64,000 nucleotides of DNA from Micromonospora sp. WMMA1947 (GTDB lineage Bacteria > Actinomycetota > Actinomycetes > Mycobacteriales > Micromonosporaceae): assembly GCF_027497355.1 (NCBI RefSeq), contig NZ_CP114909.1:5413001-5477000 (forward strand). Direction: 5' to 3'. Numbering within the stretch: position 1 is the first letter of the stretch; each line of letters opens with the position of its first letter. Positions 27,874 through 36,497 of the stretch are shown piece after piece. The notes under the pieces were generated by a model, which worked only from the letters and a program-made list of their open reading frames with translations, was not told the origin of the DNA and made no database searches. Made by a program: the position numbers and the translations under genes.

Positions 27874-29406
27874 CTATGCGTCTGCTGTGGATCCGGGCAG
27901 CCACACCGTGAACGCGGTGTGGCCGGGCCGGCTGACCACGTCGACCCGGCCGTGGTGCGCCTCCACCACGGCGGCGACGATGGCCAGGCCGAGCCCGGTG
28001 CTGCCCTGGGCCCGGGAGCGGGAGCTGTCGCCGCGGGCGAAGCGCTCGAAGACCTCCGGCTGCAACTGCTCCGGAATGCCGGGGCCGTCGTCGGTGACGC
28101 GCAGCTCGACGCCTCCGGCGGCGGGCGCGAGCCGGACGGTGACGGTAGTGCCGGCCGGGGTGTGCACCCGCGCGTTGGCGAGCAGGTTCGCCAGCACCTG
28201 GTGCAGCCGGTGGGCGTCGCCGGTGACGGTGAGCGGCTCGTCGGGCAGGTCGAGTTGCCAGCGGTGGTCGGGGCCGGCGACGTGCGCGTCGCTGACCGCG
28301 TTCACCGCCGTGGCGGTCAGGTCGACCGGCTCGGCGGCCAGCGGGCGGCCGGAGTCCAGCCGGGCCAGCAGCAGCAGGTCGTCGACGAGGCTGGTCATCC
28401 GGGTGCTCTCCGACTCGACCCGGCGCAGCGCGTGCGCCACGTCGGGCGGCACCTCCTGATGGCCCCGGCGGGCCACCTCGGCGTACCCGCGGATGGCGGC
28501 CAGGGGTGTGCGCAGCTCGTGGCTGGCGTCGGCGACGAACTGGCGTACCCGCGTCTCGCTGGCCTGCCGGGCGGAGAGCGCGGCGGCGACGTGGCCGAGC
28601 ATCCGGTTGAGCGCGCCGCCGACCTGACCGACCTCGGTGCGGGGATCGGTGTCGACGGCCGGGACCCGCACGGACAGGGCGACCTCACCGCGGTCCAGCG
28701 GCAGTTCGGTGACCCGGGCGGCGGTGGCGGCGACCCGGTTGAGCGGGCGCAGCGTGGCCCGGACGATGAGCGTGCCGAGGGCGCCGGCGATGACCAGGCC
28801 GGCGCCGATGACCCCGGCCTGCGCGACGATCATCCACATGACCGTGTCGTCCACCTGGGCCAGCGGGATCGCGAGGACCAGCACGTCGCCGTCGCCGCGC
28901 GGCGAACGCAGCGCGACCGTCCGGTAGTCGCCCCGGTCGCCGACGGCGACGGTGCGCGGGCGTTCGCCGACCGGTACGCCGGCCAGCGTCGTCAGGTCGC
29001 CGGCGGGCACCTCCTCGCTGCCACCGCTCTCGGACCGGATCCGGCCCACGGGTGCGGCGGCGGCGGGCACCCGGACCGCGATCGAGCCCGGTGGGAAGCC
29101 GCCGGGCGGGTCCGGCGCCACCTCGTCGTCGTCCGGTGGGAGGGGCCGCTGGTCCGGGCGCGGCGGGTCGATGCCACGGCGGGCCCAGCGTTCGAAGTCG
29201 GCGGGCCGCCGGTCGCCGAAGCTGAGCTGGTTGTCGATCTGGTCGATCAGGAAGTGCCGCAGCGCCACTGTGGTCAGGCCGCCGATGCCGACGCTGACCA
29301 GTGCCAGCAGCGCCACCACGGAGAGCACGAGCCGGCGGCGCAGCGACCAGCCGGCCAGGCGGCGGCGCAGCCGTCCGCGCCCGTCACTCGGCGGGTTTGA
29401 GGACAT
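27874..29406 (-). CDS. Membrane sensor histidine kinase
   Basis: A 510-aa kinase. A first membrane segment at ~30-52 and a second at ~165-190 flank an extracytoplasmic sensor region rich in Pro/Asp. HAMP follows, then HisKA VADASHELRTPLAAIRGY with the phospho-accepting His, and HATPase boxes NLLANARVHTP, DDGPGIPE and GSTGLGLAIV. It overlaps the upstream response-regulator gene by 23 bp, so the pair is co-transcribed. The signal is unknown. Location beside the GT2/ArnT pair suggests envelope sensing, which is only an inference. Confidence 0.92.
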   Translation of the reverse strand: MSSNPPSDGRGRLRRRLAGWSLRRRLVLSVVALLALVSVGIGGLTTVALRHFLIDQIDNQLSFGDRRPADFERWARRGIDPPRPDQRPLPPDDDEVAPDPPGGFPPGSIAVRVPAAAAPVGRIRSESGGSEEVPAGDLTTLAGVPVGERPRTVAVGDRGDYRTVALRSPRGDGDVLVLAIPLAQVDDTVMWMIVAQAGVIGAGLVIAGALGTLIVRATLRPLNRVAATAARVTELPLDRGEVALSVRVPAVDTDPRTEVGQVGGALNRMLGHVAAALSARQASETRVRQFVADASHELRTPLAAIRGYAEVARRGHQEVPPDVAHALRRVESESTRMTSLVDDLLLLARLDSGRPLAAEPVDLTATAVNAVSDAHVAGPDHRWQLDLPDEPLTVTGDAHRLHQVLANLLANARVHTPAGTTVTVRLAPAAGGVELRVTDDGPGIPEQLQPEVFERFARGDSSRSRAQGSTGLGLAIVAAVVEAHHGRVDVVSRPGHTAFTVWLPGSTADA

Positions 29407-30124
29407 AACCCGCCCCGCGCAGGGTGTGGATCATGGGCGCCCGGCCCGCGTCGATCTTCTTGCGCAGGTACGAGATGTACAGCTCGACCACGTTGGCCTG
29501 ACCGCCGAAGTCGTAGTTCCACACCCGGTCGAGGATCTGCGCCTTGCTGAGCACGCGGCGCGGGTTGCGCATGAGGTAGCGCAGCAGCTCGAACTCGGTG
29601 GCGGTGAGGGTGATCAGGTCGTCGCCGCGGCGTACCTCGTGGCTGTCCTCGTCGAGGGTGAGGTCGCCGACGGTGAGCACCGCCTCCTGGCGGGCGGCGA
29701 CCGCGAAGCCGGAGCGGCGCAGCAGCGCGCGCAGCCGGGCGATGACCTCCTCCAGGCTGAACGGCTTGGTCACGTAGTCGTCGCCGCCGACGGTGAGCCC
29801 GGCGACGCGCTCCTCCACCGCGTCGCGGGCGGTGAGGAACAGCACCGGCACGCTCGGGGACTCCTCGCGCAGGCGCCGCAGCACCTGGAAGCCGTCCAGG
29901 TCGGGCAGCATCACGTCGAGCACCACGGCGTCCGGGCGGAACTGGCGGGCGGTGCTGATCGCCGCCATCCCGCTGCCGGCGGTCGCGACCTGCCAGCCCT
30001 CGTACCGCAGGGCCATCGAGAGCAGGTCGGTGAGCGTCGGCTCGTCGTCCACGACGAGCACCCGCACCGGTTCGCCGTCCGGTCGGTGCAGCTCGATGCG
30101 GCCCTGCGCGGACTGCGCGTTCAT
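29384..30124 (-). CDS. OmpR/PhoB-family response regulator
   Basis: A 246-aa regulator. The receiver domain has the acidic pocket DDE near 24, the phospho-accepting Asp in VVLDVMLPD, and YVTKPF with the conserved Lys. The C-terminal winged helix (LTLTATEFELLRYLMRNPRRVLSKAQILDRVW... GAGYVLKPAE) binds DNA. Start at 30124 (MNAQSAQ) or the ATG 6 bases upstream are both possible; a run of G lies before them. Cognate kinase is the next gene. Confidence 0.92.
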   Translation of the reverse strand: MNAQSAQGRIELHRPDGEPVRVLVVDDEPTLTDLLSMALRYEGWQVATAGSGMAAISTARQFRPDAVVLDVMLPDLDGFQVLRRLREESPSVPVLFLTARDAVEERVAGLTVGGDDYVTKPFSLEEVIARLRALLRRSGFAVAARQEAVLTVGDLTLDEDSHEVRRGDDLITLTATEFELLRYLMRNPRRVLSKAQILDRVWNYDFGGQANVVELYISYLRKKIDAGRAPMIHTLRGAGYVLKPAE

Positions 30125-30266
30125 GACCATGCCCCCATCGTGGGCGGACCCGCTGTCGCCGGGCTGTCCCGATCCTGTGTACCAGCTGTGCGCGCCCTGC
30201 GGTGACGATCCGGGCAGGTCGGGCCGGGTCTTCCGTACCCGGGCTACCCGGTGGTAACTTCCCGGC

Positions 30267-31160
30267 ATGTCCATCGACGGTCGTTTTTCCGGCCGGCTGG
30301 CCGGCAAGGTGGTGCTGGTGACCGGCGCGGCCCGGGGCATCGGCGAGCACACCGCCCGCCTCGCCGCCGCCCGCGGCGCCCGGTTGTCCCTCGTCGGGCT
30401 GGAACCCGACCGGCTGGCCGCGCTCGCCGCCGAGCTGGGCCCGGGGCACGTCTGGTTCGCCGCCGACGTCACCGACCAGCAGGCGCTGGCCGAGGCGGCC
30501 GACGGCACCGTGGCGGCGCTGGGCGGGATCGACGCGGTGGTCGCCAACGCCGGAGTCGCCAACCGCGGCACGATCGCCGTCGGCGACGTCGAGGCGCTGG
30601 TGCGAACCGTCGAGGTCAACCTGATCGGGGTCGTGCGCACCGCCGCGGCGACGGTCCCGGCGCTGGTCGACCGGGGCGGCTACCTGCTGATCGTCTCCTC
30701 GGCCGCGGCGTTCGCCGCGCTGCCCGGCATGGCCGCCTACTGCGCCTCCAAGGCGGGCGTCGAGCAGTTCGGCAACGCGATCCGCCTCGAACTGGCGCAC
30801 CGGGGCGTGGCGGTCGGCACCGCCCACCCGTCGTGGGTGGACACCGACCTGGTCCGCGAGGCGCGCGCCGACCTGCCGGCCTTCTCCACGGCGCTGGCCA
30901 GGCTGCCGTGGCCGCTGCGGCGTACCACCACTGTGGCCGAGTGCGCCGAGGCGTTCGTCAGGGCCGTCGAGCGCCGCAGCCGCCGGGTGTACGTGCCGCG
31001 CGCCGTGGCCGGCGTGCAGGCCGTACGGTCGGTGCTGGTCAGCCCGCTGGCCGACCGCCTGGTGGGCCGCACCGCCCGGGCCACCGTGCCGCTGATCGAG
31101 GAGCAGTCCCGGGCACTGGGCCGGGGCTTCGGCGCCAGCACACCGCAGGGGCGGCCGTGA
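30267..31160 (+). CDS. Short-chain dehydrogenase/reductase
   Basis: A 297-aa classical SDR. Cofactor motif TGAARGIGEH near residue 20, NAG in VVANAGVANRG, and the active-site Ser...Tyr-x-x-x-Lys in SSAAAFAALPGMAAYCASKAG. The C-terminal ~60 residues extend past the usual SDR core and are basic/hydrophobic, as in mycobacterial-type SDRs acting on lipids. It overlaps the next gene (alpha/beta hydrolase) by 4 bp, so the two act together, possibly in lipid or ketone metabolism. Confidence 0.85.
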   Translation: MSIDGRFSGRLAGKVVLVTGAARGIGEHTARLAAARGARLSLVGLEPDRLAALAAELGPGHVWFAADVTDQQALAEAADGTVAALGGIDAVVANAGVANRGTIAVGDVEALVRTVEVNLIGVVRTAAATVPALVDRGGYLLIVSSAAAFAALPGMAAYCASKAGVEQFGNAIRLELAHRGVAVGTAHPSWVDTDLVREARADLPAFSTALARLPWPLRRTTTVAECAEAFVRAVERRSRRVYVPRAVAGVQAVRSVLVSPLADRLVGRTARATVPLIEEQSRALGRGFGASTPQGRP

Positions 31161-31948
31161 CCGCGCCGGTGGAGGTCGTCTACGAGCGCCGGGGCGCCGG
31201 GCCCGCGCTGGTGCTGCTGCACGGCATCGGTCACCACGGCGGCGCCTGGCGCCCGGTGCTGGACCGGCTCGCCGAGGCGCACGACGTGATCGCCGTCGAC
31301 CTGCCGGGCTTCGGCCGCTCCCCGATGCCCACCGCCGGGCTGCCCGCCGACATGCCCGGCCTCGTCGCCGCCGTGGCCGAACTGTTCGCCGCGTTCGGGC
31401 TGGAGCGCCCGCACGTCGCCGGGAACAGCCTCGGCGGGGCGATCGCGCTGGAGCTGGCCGCGCTCGGGGTGGTCTCGTCGGCCACCGCGCTGTCGCCGGC
31501 CGGCTTCTGCACCGCGCGTGAGCTGCGCTGGGCGCTGACCGTGCTCTCCCTGCACCGCAACGCGGCCCGGCTGCCCGAACCGGTGCTGCGCCGCCTGTTC
31601 GCCGCGCCCGCGCTGCGGATGCTGGCGATGGGCATGATCCTGGCCCGGCCCAACCGGATGGCACTGGACGACGCGCTCGCCGACGCCCGCGCGCTGCGCC
31701 AGGCGCGGGCGTTCCGCGCCGTCGCTCGCGCCGGGCGGGGGTACGCCTACGCGGGCGCGCCGACAGTGCCGGTGACGGTGGCCTGGGGTACGCGGGACCG
31801 GATCCTGCCCTACCGGCAGGCCGCGCTGGCGCGTACCCGGCTGCCCGCCGCGCGGCACCTGGACCTGCCCGGCTGCGGGCACGTGCCGATGCACGACGAC
31901 CCGGAGCTGGTCGCCTCGGTCATCCTGGGCACCACCCGGCCGGACTGA
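31157..31948 (+). CDS. Alpha/beta hydrolase
   Basis: A 263-aa hydrolase starting at a GTG that overlaps the SDR stop. Oxyanion region LLHGIGHHGGAW, nucleophile elbow AGNSLGGAIAL with the catalytic Ser, Asp in WGTRDRILPYR and His in GCGHVPMHDD complete the triad. No signal peptide. The substrate cannot be determined; the SDR partner suggests a hydrophobic ester or lactone. Confidence 0.85.
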   Translation: MTAPVEVVYERRGAGPALVLLHGIGHHGGAWRPVLDRLAEAHDVIAVDLPGFGRSPMPTAGLPADMPGLVAAVAELFAAFGLERPHVAGNSLGGAIALELAALGVVSSATALSPAGFCTARELRWALTVLSLHRNAARLPEPVLRRLFAAPALRMLAMGMILARPNRMALDDALADARALRQARAFRAVARAGRGYAYAGAPTVPVTVAWGTRDRILPYRQAALARTRLPAARHLDLPGCGHVPMHDDPELVASVILGTTRPD

Positions 31949-31951
31949 GCC

Positions 31952-32176
31952 TCACTCGGTCGCGCCGAACGGGAAGGTGTGCACGTACCGCATCGTCCAG
32001 CCGCCCGGCGACGCGTGGTAGTCGCGTTCGTAGAGGTGGTCGGCCACCCCTTCGGCCGGCTCCTCCGGATGGCGCAGCACCCATCGCGGCGGCGGTGCGC
32101 CGTCCGGTCCGGCGGGAAGGTCCCGGGTCAGCTCGTCGGCCGGTCCGCCGACGAACCGTACGCGCACCGCGGCCAC
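31952..32176 (-). CDS. Small hypothetical protein
   Basis: A 74-aa protein (VAAVRVRFVGGPADELTRDL...HLYERDYHASPGG). A GGAGGG site lies 5 bases before the GTG start, which supports translation. It looks like a compact soluble beta-type domain with a conserved-looking aromatic C-terminus (WTMRYVHTFPF). I do not recognise its function. It is convergent with the hydrolase gene and divergent from the kinase gene. Confidence 0.6.
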   Translation of the reverse strand: MAAVRVRFVGGPADELTRDLPAGPDGAPPPRWVLRHPEEPAEGVADHLYERDYHASPGGWTMRYVHTFPFGATE

Positions 32177-32241
32177 CGCTGCCCTCCGTCCGTCGACGCC
32201 CTCGCCGCGAAGCTACCCCGCCGCGGTGCGAACCCTCGGCG

Positions 32242-32267
32242 GTTTGCACAGCTCCGGGGCCGGGTAG
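32242..32267 (+). promoter_or_regulatory. SigB/SigF-type promoter of the Ser/Thr kinase gene
   Basis: GTTT (32242-32245), 16-base spacer, GGGTAG (32262-32267), about 38 bases before the kinase ATG. This fits the GTTT-N15/16-GGGTA class used by SigB/SigF-like stress sigma factors of actinobacteria. Confidence 0.55.
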
Positions 32268-32305
32268 CGGGACCGGAGGGCACCGGACGAGGCGAGGAGT
32301 GGGCG

Positions 32306-33256
32306 ATGCGGACGCTGGGCGGGCGGTACGAGCTCGAACAGCGAGCCGGCCTGGGTGGCATGTCGGAGGTGTGGCGCGCGCACGACCGCGTGCTGGACCG
32401 GACCGTGGCGGTGAAGCTCATCTCGCCCGCGCTGGACGGCGACGCCGTTTCGGTGGAGCGCATCCGGGCCGAGGCGCGGTCGGCGGCGCGGCTGGTGCAC
32501 CCGAACGTCGCCAGCGTGCACGACTTCGGCACCGCGACGCTGCCGGACGGGCGGCCGGTGCCGTACATCGTGATGGAGCTGGCCGAGGGCGAGACGCTCG
32601 CCGCGCACCTGCGGGGCGGTCCGCTGGACTGGCGCATCGCGGTGCGGGTCTGCGCCGAGGTGTGCGCCGCGCTGGCCGCCGCGCACGCGCACGGCATCGT
32701 GCACCGGGACGTGAAGCCGGCGAACGTGATTCTCACCCCGTCCGGGGTGAAGGTGCTCGACTTCGGCATCGCCACCCCGGCCGGGGCGCCGGACCACACA
32801 CCGGACGGCATCGTGGTGGGCACCCCGGCGTACCTGGCGCCGGAGCAGCTCGACCGGCAGCCGGCCACCCCGGCCGCCGACATGTACGCCCTCGGTGTGC
32901 TGCTCTACTACTGCCTGACCGCTGAGCTGCCGTACGAGGCGGGCAGCACCACCCAGCTGCTCGGGTCGCGCCGCCGCCGCCGGCCGCCCCGCCCGCTGCC
33001 CGAGGTTCCCGGCCTGCCCGCCGAGGTGGCCGAGCTGTGCGGGCGCTGCCTCGACGACGACCCGTGCGCCCGGCCGACCAGCCCGATGGCCGCGCTGCTG
33101 CTGGCCGAGGCCGTGGACGCCCGGGTCTACGTGCCGATGACCGCGATGCTGCCCCGGCAGCGCGTGCCGCAGGTGTCGCCGTGGACCAGCCGGGCCGCCG
33201 CCGAGGCCACCGAGGCGATGGCCGTCGACGCCGCGACCAGCGGCCGGATCCGCTGA
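32306..33256 (+). CDS. Soluble Ser/Thr protein kinase (Hanks type)
   Basis: A 316-aa kinase with a complete catalytic domain: glycine loop GLGGMSEVW, catalytic Lys37 in VAVKL, HRDVKPANV, DFG in VLDFGIATP, and activation segment GTPAYLAPEQ. The tail after the domain is only ~40 residues. No membrane segment, PASTA or other sensor domain is present, unlike PknB. GGCGAGGAG precedes the ATG and a stress-type promoter lies just upstream. Substrates are unknown; nearby STAS and PP2C proteins are plausible. Confidence 0.9.
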   Translation: MRTLGGRYELEQRAGLGGMSEVWRAHDRVLDRTVAVKLISPALDGDAVSVERIRAEARSAARLVHPNVASVHDFGTATLPDGRPVPYIVMELAEGETLAAHLRGGPLDWRIAVRVCAEVCAALAAAHAHGIVHRDVKPANVILTPSGVKVLDFGIATPAGAPDHTPDGIVVGTPAYLAPEQLDRQPATPAADMYALGVLLYYCLTAELPYEAGSTTQLLGSRRRRRPPRPLPEVPGLPAEVAELCGRCLDDDPCARPTSPMAALLLAEAVDARVYVPMTAMLPRQRVPQVSPWTSRAAAEATEAMAVDAATSGRIR

Positions 33257-33282
33257 GCACACGTACTGGCTGCTCGGGTGCG

Positions 33283-33307
33283 GTTTCGCCGCTCGGGGTC
33301 CGGGAAC
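33283..33307 (+). promoter_or_regulatory. Near-consensus stress-type promoter of the OsmC-like gene
   Basis: GTTT (33283-33286), 15-base spacer, GGGAAC (33302-33307), 29 bases before the ATG. It differs from the SigB/SigF -10 at one position (A for T). Weaker than the other examples. Confidence 0.35.
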
Positions 33308-33336
33308 GCGGTCCGGTGAGTGACGGGAGGAACGCG

Positions 33337-33765
33337 ATGCCGGATCCGAGTTCCTGGCTGGCCGAGACGGCCACGGCGACCGCGGCGGGCGGTCACGTAC
33401 GCACCGACGACGGCGGGCTCTCCTCCGCCCTGGCGTCCCCGCTGGCGCCGCACTGCACCGGTCTGACGCCGGAGCAGCTCCTGGCCGCGGCGTTCGCCTC
33501 CTGCCTGCACCACGCGGCGGTGGAGGCGGCCGGAGAGATCACCGACGAGGCGCACACCGTGCAGGTGACCGCCGAGGCGAAACTGGGCCGCGACGACGAC
33601 GGCCGCTACCGGGCCGACGTGCACGCCGAGATCTCCTCGGCGGGACTGACCCGCGACCAGCTGGCCGATCTGGTCGCGTACGCCGACCGGCTCTGGCCGT
33701 TCTCCAGCGGCGACCCGAGCCGGCACCGGCTCACCGTGACCCCGGCGGAGAACGGCCGGCACTGA
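33337..33765 (+). CDS. OsmC/Ohr-family protein lacking the second active-site cysteine
   Basis: A 142-aa OsmC-fold protein. The first reactive Cys is present (AAFASCLHHA, Cys56) in the usual helix. In true Ohr enzymes a second Cys (in a VCPYSNA-type motif) forms the redox pair. Here the aligned site reads RLWPFSSGDPSRH, with Trp120 in place of Cys. The only other Cys is Cys40 (APHCTG). The protein may therefore be a divergent OsmC member and not a competent peroxidase, or may use Cys40. GGGAGG precedes the ATG. Confidence 0.8.
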   Translation: MPDPSSWLAETATATAAGGHVRTDDGGLSSALASPLAPHCTGLTPEQLLAAAFASCLHHAAVEAAGEITDEAHTVQVTAEAKLGRDDDGRYRADVHAEISSAGLTRDQLADLVAYADRLWPFSSGDPSRHRLTVTPAENGRH

Positions 33766-33768
33766 GAT

Positions 33769-34695
33769 CTACCAGCGGAAGCCGGCGGTCACCGCCCGAT
33801 GGTCGCTGGCCGGGGTGCGCAGCACCCCGGCGGCGGTCGGCGTGAGTCCCCGGTAGAGGACGTGGTCCGGGCGGGTGACCGGTAGTTCCGCCGGCCAGGT
33901 GAAGCCGAATCCCTGCCCGGCCTCGGCCTGCGCGTCGCCGAGCAGCCGGGTCAGCGGGTCGAAGACCCGGTCGGTGGTGGCGGTGTTCAGGTCGCCGAGC
34001 ACCACGAGCCGGTCGGCCGGGTCGGCGCGTACGGCGTCGGCCAGCGCGGCGACGGTCTGGTCCCTGGTGGCGGTGTGCCCGGCCCGCGCGGAGCCGAGGT
34101 GGACCACGTACACGGCCAGGTCGCCCCGGGGCGCGGCCACGACGGCCCGCAGCGCGCGGTCCCAGCCCAGTCCGGTGTCCACGCCGTGCGCCTCGCGGAT
34201 CGGCCACCGGCTCCACAGCGCGACTGTCGACACGACCGCCCGGTGCGGGTAGCGCTCGGCCAGCACCGGCGCCACCCGGTCGCCGTCGGCGACCTCCTGC
34301 AGCCCGATGAGGTCGGGGGCGTCGCCGGTGAGCGCACCGACGGTGGCGGCCGGGTCGGGGTTGCCCACGCGCAGGTTCTGGCTGACCACCCGCACCGCGG
34401 CGCCGTCCGCGGCGGCGGCCGGGGGCAGCCAGGCGCGGCCGTAGAGCCCGGCCCAGACCAGGGCCGGCAGCAGCACCGCCAGCAGCGCCGGCCGGGAGCG
34501 GCGCAGCAGGGCGGCGAGCGCGAGCAGCGGTACGGCGATCCCGAGCAGCGGGGTGACGCTGTCCACCAGGCTGCCCAGGCCGTGGACGTTCGGCACCAGC
34601 CGGTGCCCGGCCAGCAGCAGCGTGAGCAGCACGGCGCAGACGACGACGATCGTGCCGCGCCGGCTGCGGGGGCCGGGCGGGCGCTCGTCGATCAT
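33769..34695 (-). CDS. Membrane-anchored endonuclease/exonuclease/phosphatase-family protein
   Basis: A 308-aa protein. Three N-terminal hydrophobic segments span residues ~15-100. An EEP domain follows: VSQNLRVGNPDP, GLQEVADGD with the metal-binding Glu, LVVLGDLNTATTD with DLN, RPDHVLYRG, and SDHRAVTAGF with the catalytic Asp-His. Such proteins (YafD-like) face outside and act on nucleic acids or phosphoesters. The start ATG at 34695 gives the membrane region; the frame remains open further upstream. Confidence 0.8.
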   Translation of the reverse strand: MIDERPPGPRSRRGTIVVVCAVLLTLLLAGHRLVPNVHGLGSLVDSVTPLLGIAVPLLALAALLRRSRPALLAVLLPALVWAGLYGRAWLPPAAAADGAAVRVVSQNLRVGNPDPAATVGALTGDAPDLIGLQEVADGDRVAPVLAERYPHRAVVSTVALWSRWPIREAHGVDTGLGWDRALRAVVAAPRGDLAVYVVHLGSARAGHTATRDQTVAALADAVRADPADRLVVLGDLNTATTDRVFDPLTRLLGDAQAEAGQGFGFTWPAELPVTRPDHVLYRGLTPTAAGVLRTPASDHRAVTAGFRW

Positions 34696-35058
34696 CGCTC
34701 CGTCACCGTCGGAATCGTATCGAGCGCCCGGGGCGCCGCGCGGTGGCCTCACCATGATCGGCGGCGGCCGGCCGGATCGCGGCGAGTCGATTCGGCGGGT
34801 CGGTGGACCGCCGCCGGAGGCAGGCCGCCCGACCAGGGCACCCTCGGCCGAACAGTGGAGCCGGGTGCACGCCGTCACCGGCTCGGCCCGACGTCCGCTT
34901 CGCACCGCCGAAACCGACATAGGCATTCTTTCGGGTACGCGAGGTTGGCGGTTTTCCTGATCCGCCACCCCTAATGCCACCCGCGAATCCGGCAGATTGT
35001 GGCGCATGCCACCAATCACCCCGATGGCAAAGGGCCGGAAGCTTTCTAGCCTCGGCGG
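34696..35058. other. Divergent intergenic region
   Basis: A ~360-base gap between divergent genes. No convincing ORF. TGGCGG and CCGCCA around a T/A-rich loop near 34945-34970 can form a small hairpin. The segment 34905-35050 is less GC-rich than its surroundings and probably holds the promoter of the downstream secreted protein. I searched by eye for a c-di-AMP (ydaO-type) riboswitch, common before actinobacterial wall hydrolases, and did not find it. Confidence 0.4.
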
Positions 35059-35892
35059 GTGCACCCCGACCACCCCGATCATCAGCCGCTGCCCGCCAAC
35101 CGCCCGGTTCGCCGAACGATTGACCCGGCATCAGCCGAACGGAGGGTGGGACGTCACCGCGCCCCGGAACCGCCACGGCGCGGCCCGGCCCGGTCCGTAT
35201 CCGGCCGGATCGCGGTGGCCACCGGCGTCACCTGTTGCCTCGGCCTGATCGGCGTGGCCGCCGTCGGCGAGACCGGCCCGGCGCACCTGGAGGTACGCGA
35301 GGCGGTCGCCGACCGGGCCGCCGCCGACCAGCGCGCCTCCCGCGACTTCACCCGGGTCGCGCCGCCGGCCGCCGCGGCCCTGCCACCACCGGCACCGACG
35401 CCCAGCGCGACACCGACGACGAAGAAGCCGCCGCGCAAGCCCGTACGTGCCCAGCGCCCCCGGCCGGTCGCCGGCCTCGACCAGCGGCAGATGGACAACG
35501 CCAAGGTCATCGTCGACGTGGGGCGGGACATGAAGATGCCCCGCCGGGCCCTGGTGGTCGCGCTGGCCACCGCCATGCAGGAGAGCAACCTCTACAACCT
35601 GGCCAGCGACGTGCTGCCGGAGTCCTTCGACCACCCGCACCAGGGCAGCGGCTCCGACCACGACTCGGTCGGGCTGTTCCAGCAGCGCCCCAGCAGCGGC
35701 TGGGGCACCGTCGCCCAGCTCATGCGGCCGGCGTACGCGGCCCGCGCCTTCTACGCCGCGCTGCGCGAGGTGCCCGGCTGGGCGGACATGAGCGTCACCG
35801 CCGCCGCCCAGGCGGTGCAGGTGTCCGCCTACCCCGACGCGTACGCCCGGCACGAGGACCGCGCCACGACGGTGGTGGCGGCTCTGATCTGA
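35059..35892 (+). CDS. Exported transglycosylase-like (lysozyme-fold) protein
   Basis: A protein of up to 277 aa. A hydrophobic segment (VATGVTCCLGLIGVAAVG) near residues 52-70 would be a signal anchor. A Pro/Ala/Thr-rich linker (~110-145) leads to a C-terminal domain at ~150-277 with MPRRALVVALATAMQESNL, in which the Glu after Q is the likely catalytic residue. SDHDSVGLFQQRPSSGWG and ALREVPGW...AAAQAVQVSAYP follow. This domain resembles soluble lytic transglycosylases often attached to actinobacterial wall proteins. The GTG at 35059 has a poor ribosome-binding site, so the true start is uncertain. Confidence 0.7.
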   Translation: MHPDHPDHQPLPANRPVRRTIDPASAERRVGRHRAPEPPRRGPARSVSGRIAVATGVTCCLGLIGVAAVGETGPAHLEVREAVADRAAADQRASRDFTRVAPPAAAALPPPAPTPSATPTTKKPPRKPVRAQRPRPVAGLDQRQMDNAKVIVDVGRDMKMPRRALVVALATAMQESNLYNLASDVLPESFDHPHQGSGSDHDSVGLFQQRPSSGWGTVAQLMRPAYAARAFYAALREVPGWADMSVTAAAQAVQVSAYPDAYARHEDRATTVVAALI

Positions 35893-35902
35893 CCCGCGCG
35901 GG

Positions 35903-36379
35903 TCAGGCGGCGCTGCGACCGGGGCGCACACCCGCCGCGGCGGTGGGGGTGTCCACCGGCACCCGCTCGCCCCGCGCCCCGGCCAGGATCTCGTCGACCC
36001 GGGACTCCCGCCGGCGGCGCGCCAGCAGGGCCGCCTCGAACTCGCGACGCGCCCGCACGGCCTCGGCGTACGCCTCCTCCCGCAACCGACGGGCCTCCTC
36101 GCGCGCGGCCTCCAGCTCGGCGCGGGCCTGCGCGAGCAGCTCGGCGGCCTCCCGTTCGGCTGCCGACGGGCGGGACGCGCCCGTCTCGACCGGGGCGGTA
36201 CGGCGATGCAGGAAGTCGCACAGGTGCAGGGCGTCCGACCGGATCTGGTCCCACTCCCGGCCGGCCCCGGCGGCACCCTCCGCACGCGCCGCCAGCCGCC
36301 TCAGGCGCAGGCTCAGCTCGTCCAGGCAGGCGTCCACCTGACGCCTGTCGTAGCCGGTCTCCACCACCGAGAACCTCAT
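35903..36379 (-). CDS. DivIVA-like coiled-coil protein
   Basis: A 158-aa protein. The N-terminus RFSVVETGYDRRQVDACLDEL matches the DivIVA/Wag31 lipid-binding start, with the GYD-x3-VD pattern. From ~65 to ~135 a long charged helix rich in Ala/Glu/Arg predicts a coiled coil. It is shorter than Wag31, so it is a paralogue and not the essential polar growth protein. A scaffolding role at membranes is likely. Confidence 0.7.
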   Translation of the reverse strand: MRFSVVETGYDRRQVDACLDELSLRLRRLAARAEGAAGAGREWDQIRSDALHLCDFLHRRTAPVETGASRPSAAEREAAELLAQARAELEAAREEARRLREEAYAEAVRARREFEAALLARRRRESRVDEILAGARGERVPVDTPTAAAGVRPGRSAA

Positions 36380-36497
36380 GCGTCGCCCCCCAGGCAGCCG
36401 GTCCGCGTCCCCACCAGCCGATCCTGCGGTCCGGGCACGGCCGGGCGCGGCCGTTCCCGCAAAATGTTCAGGATGCGGTGGCCCGGACTTCCGGCCC

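Noticed and set aside
24226..29400. A 1724-aa plus-strand ORF
   Set aside because: Antisense to four well-supported genes (GT2/GtrA, ArnT-type, histidine kinase); composition is Gly/Gln/Arg-rich noise.
34703..35176. A 157-aa minus-strand ORF in the divergent intergenic region
   Set aside because: No ribosome-binding site or known motif; it is Arg/Gly/Ala-rich and would span the promoter of the secreted protein.
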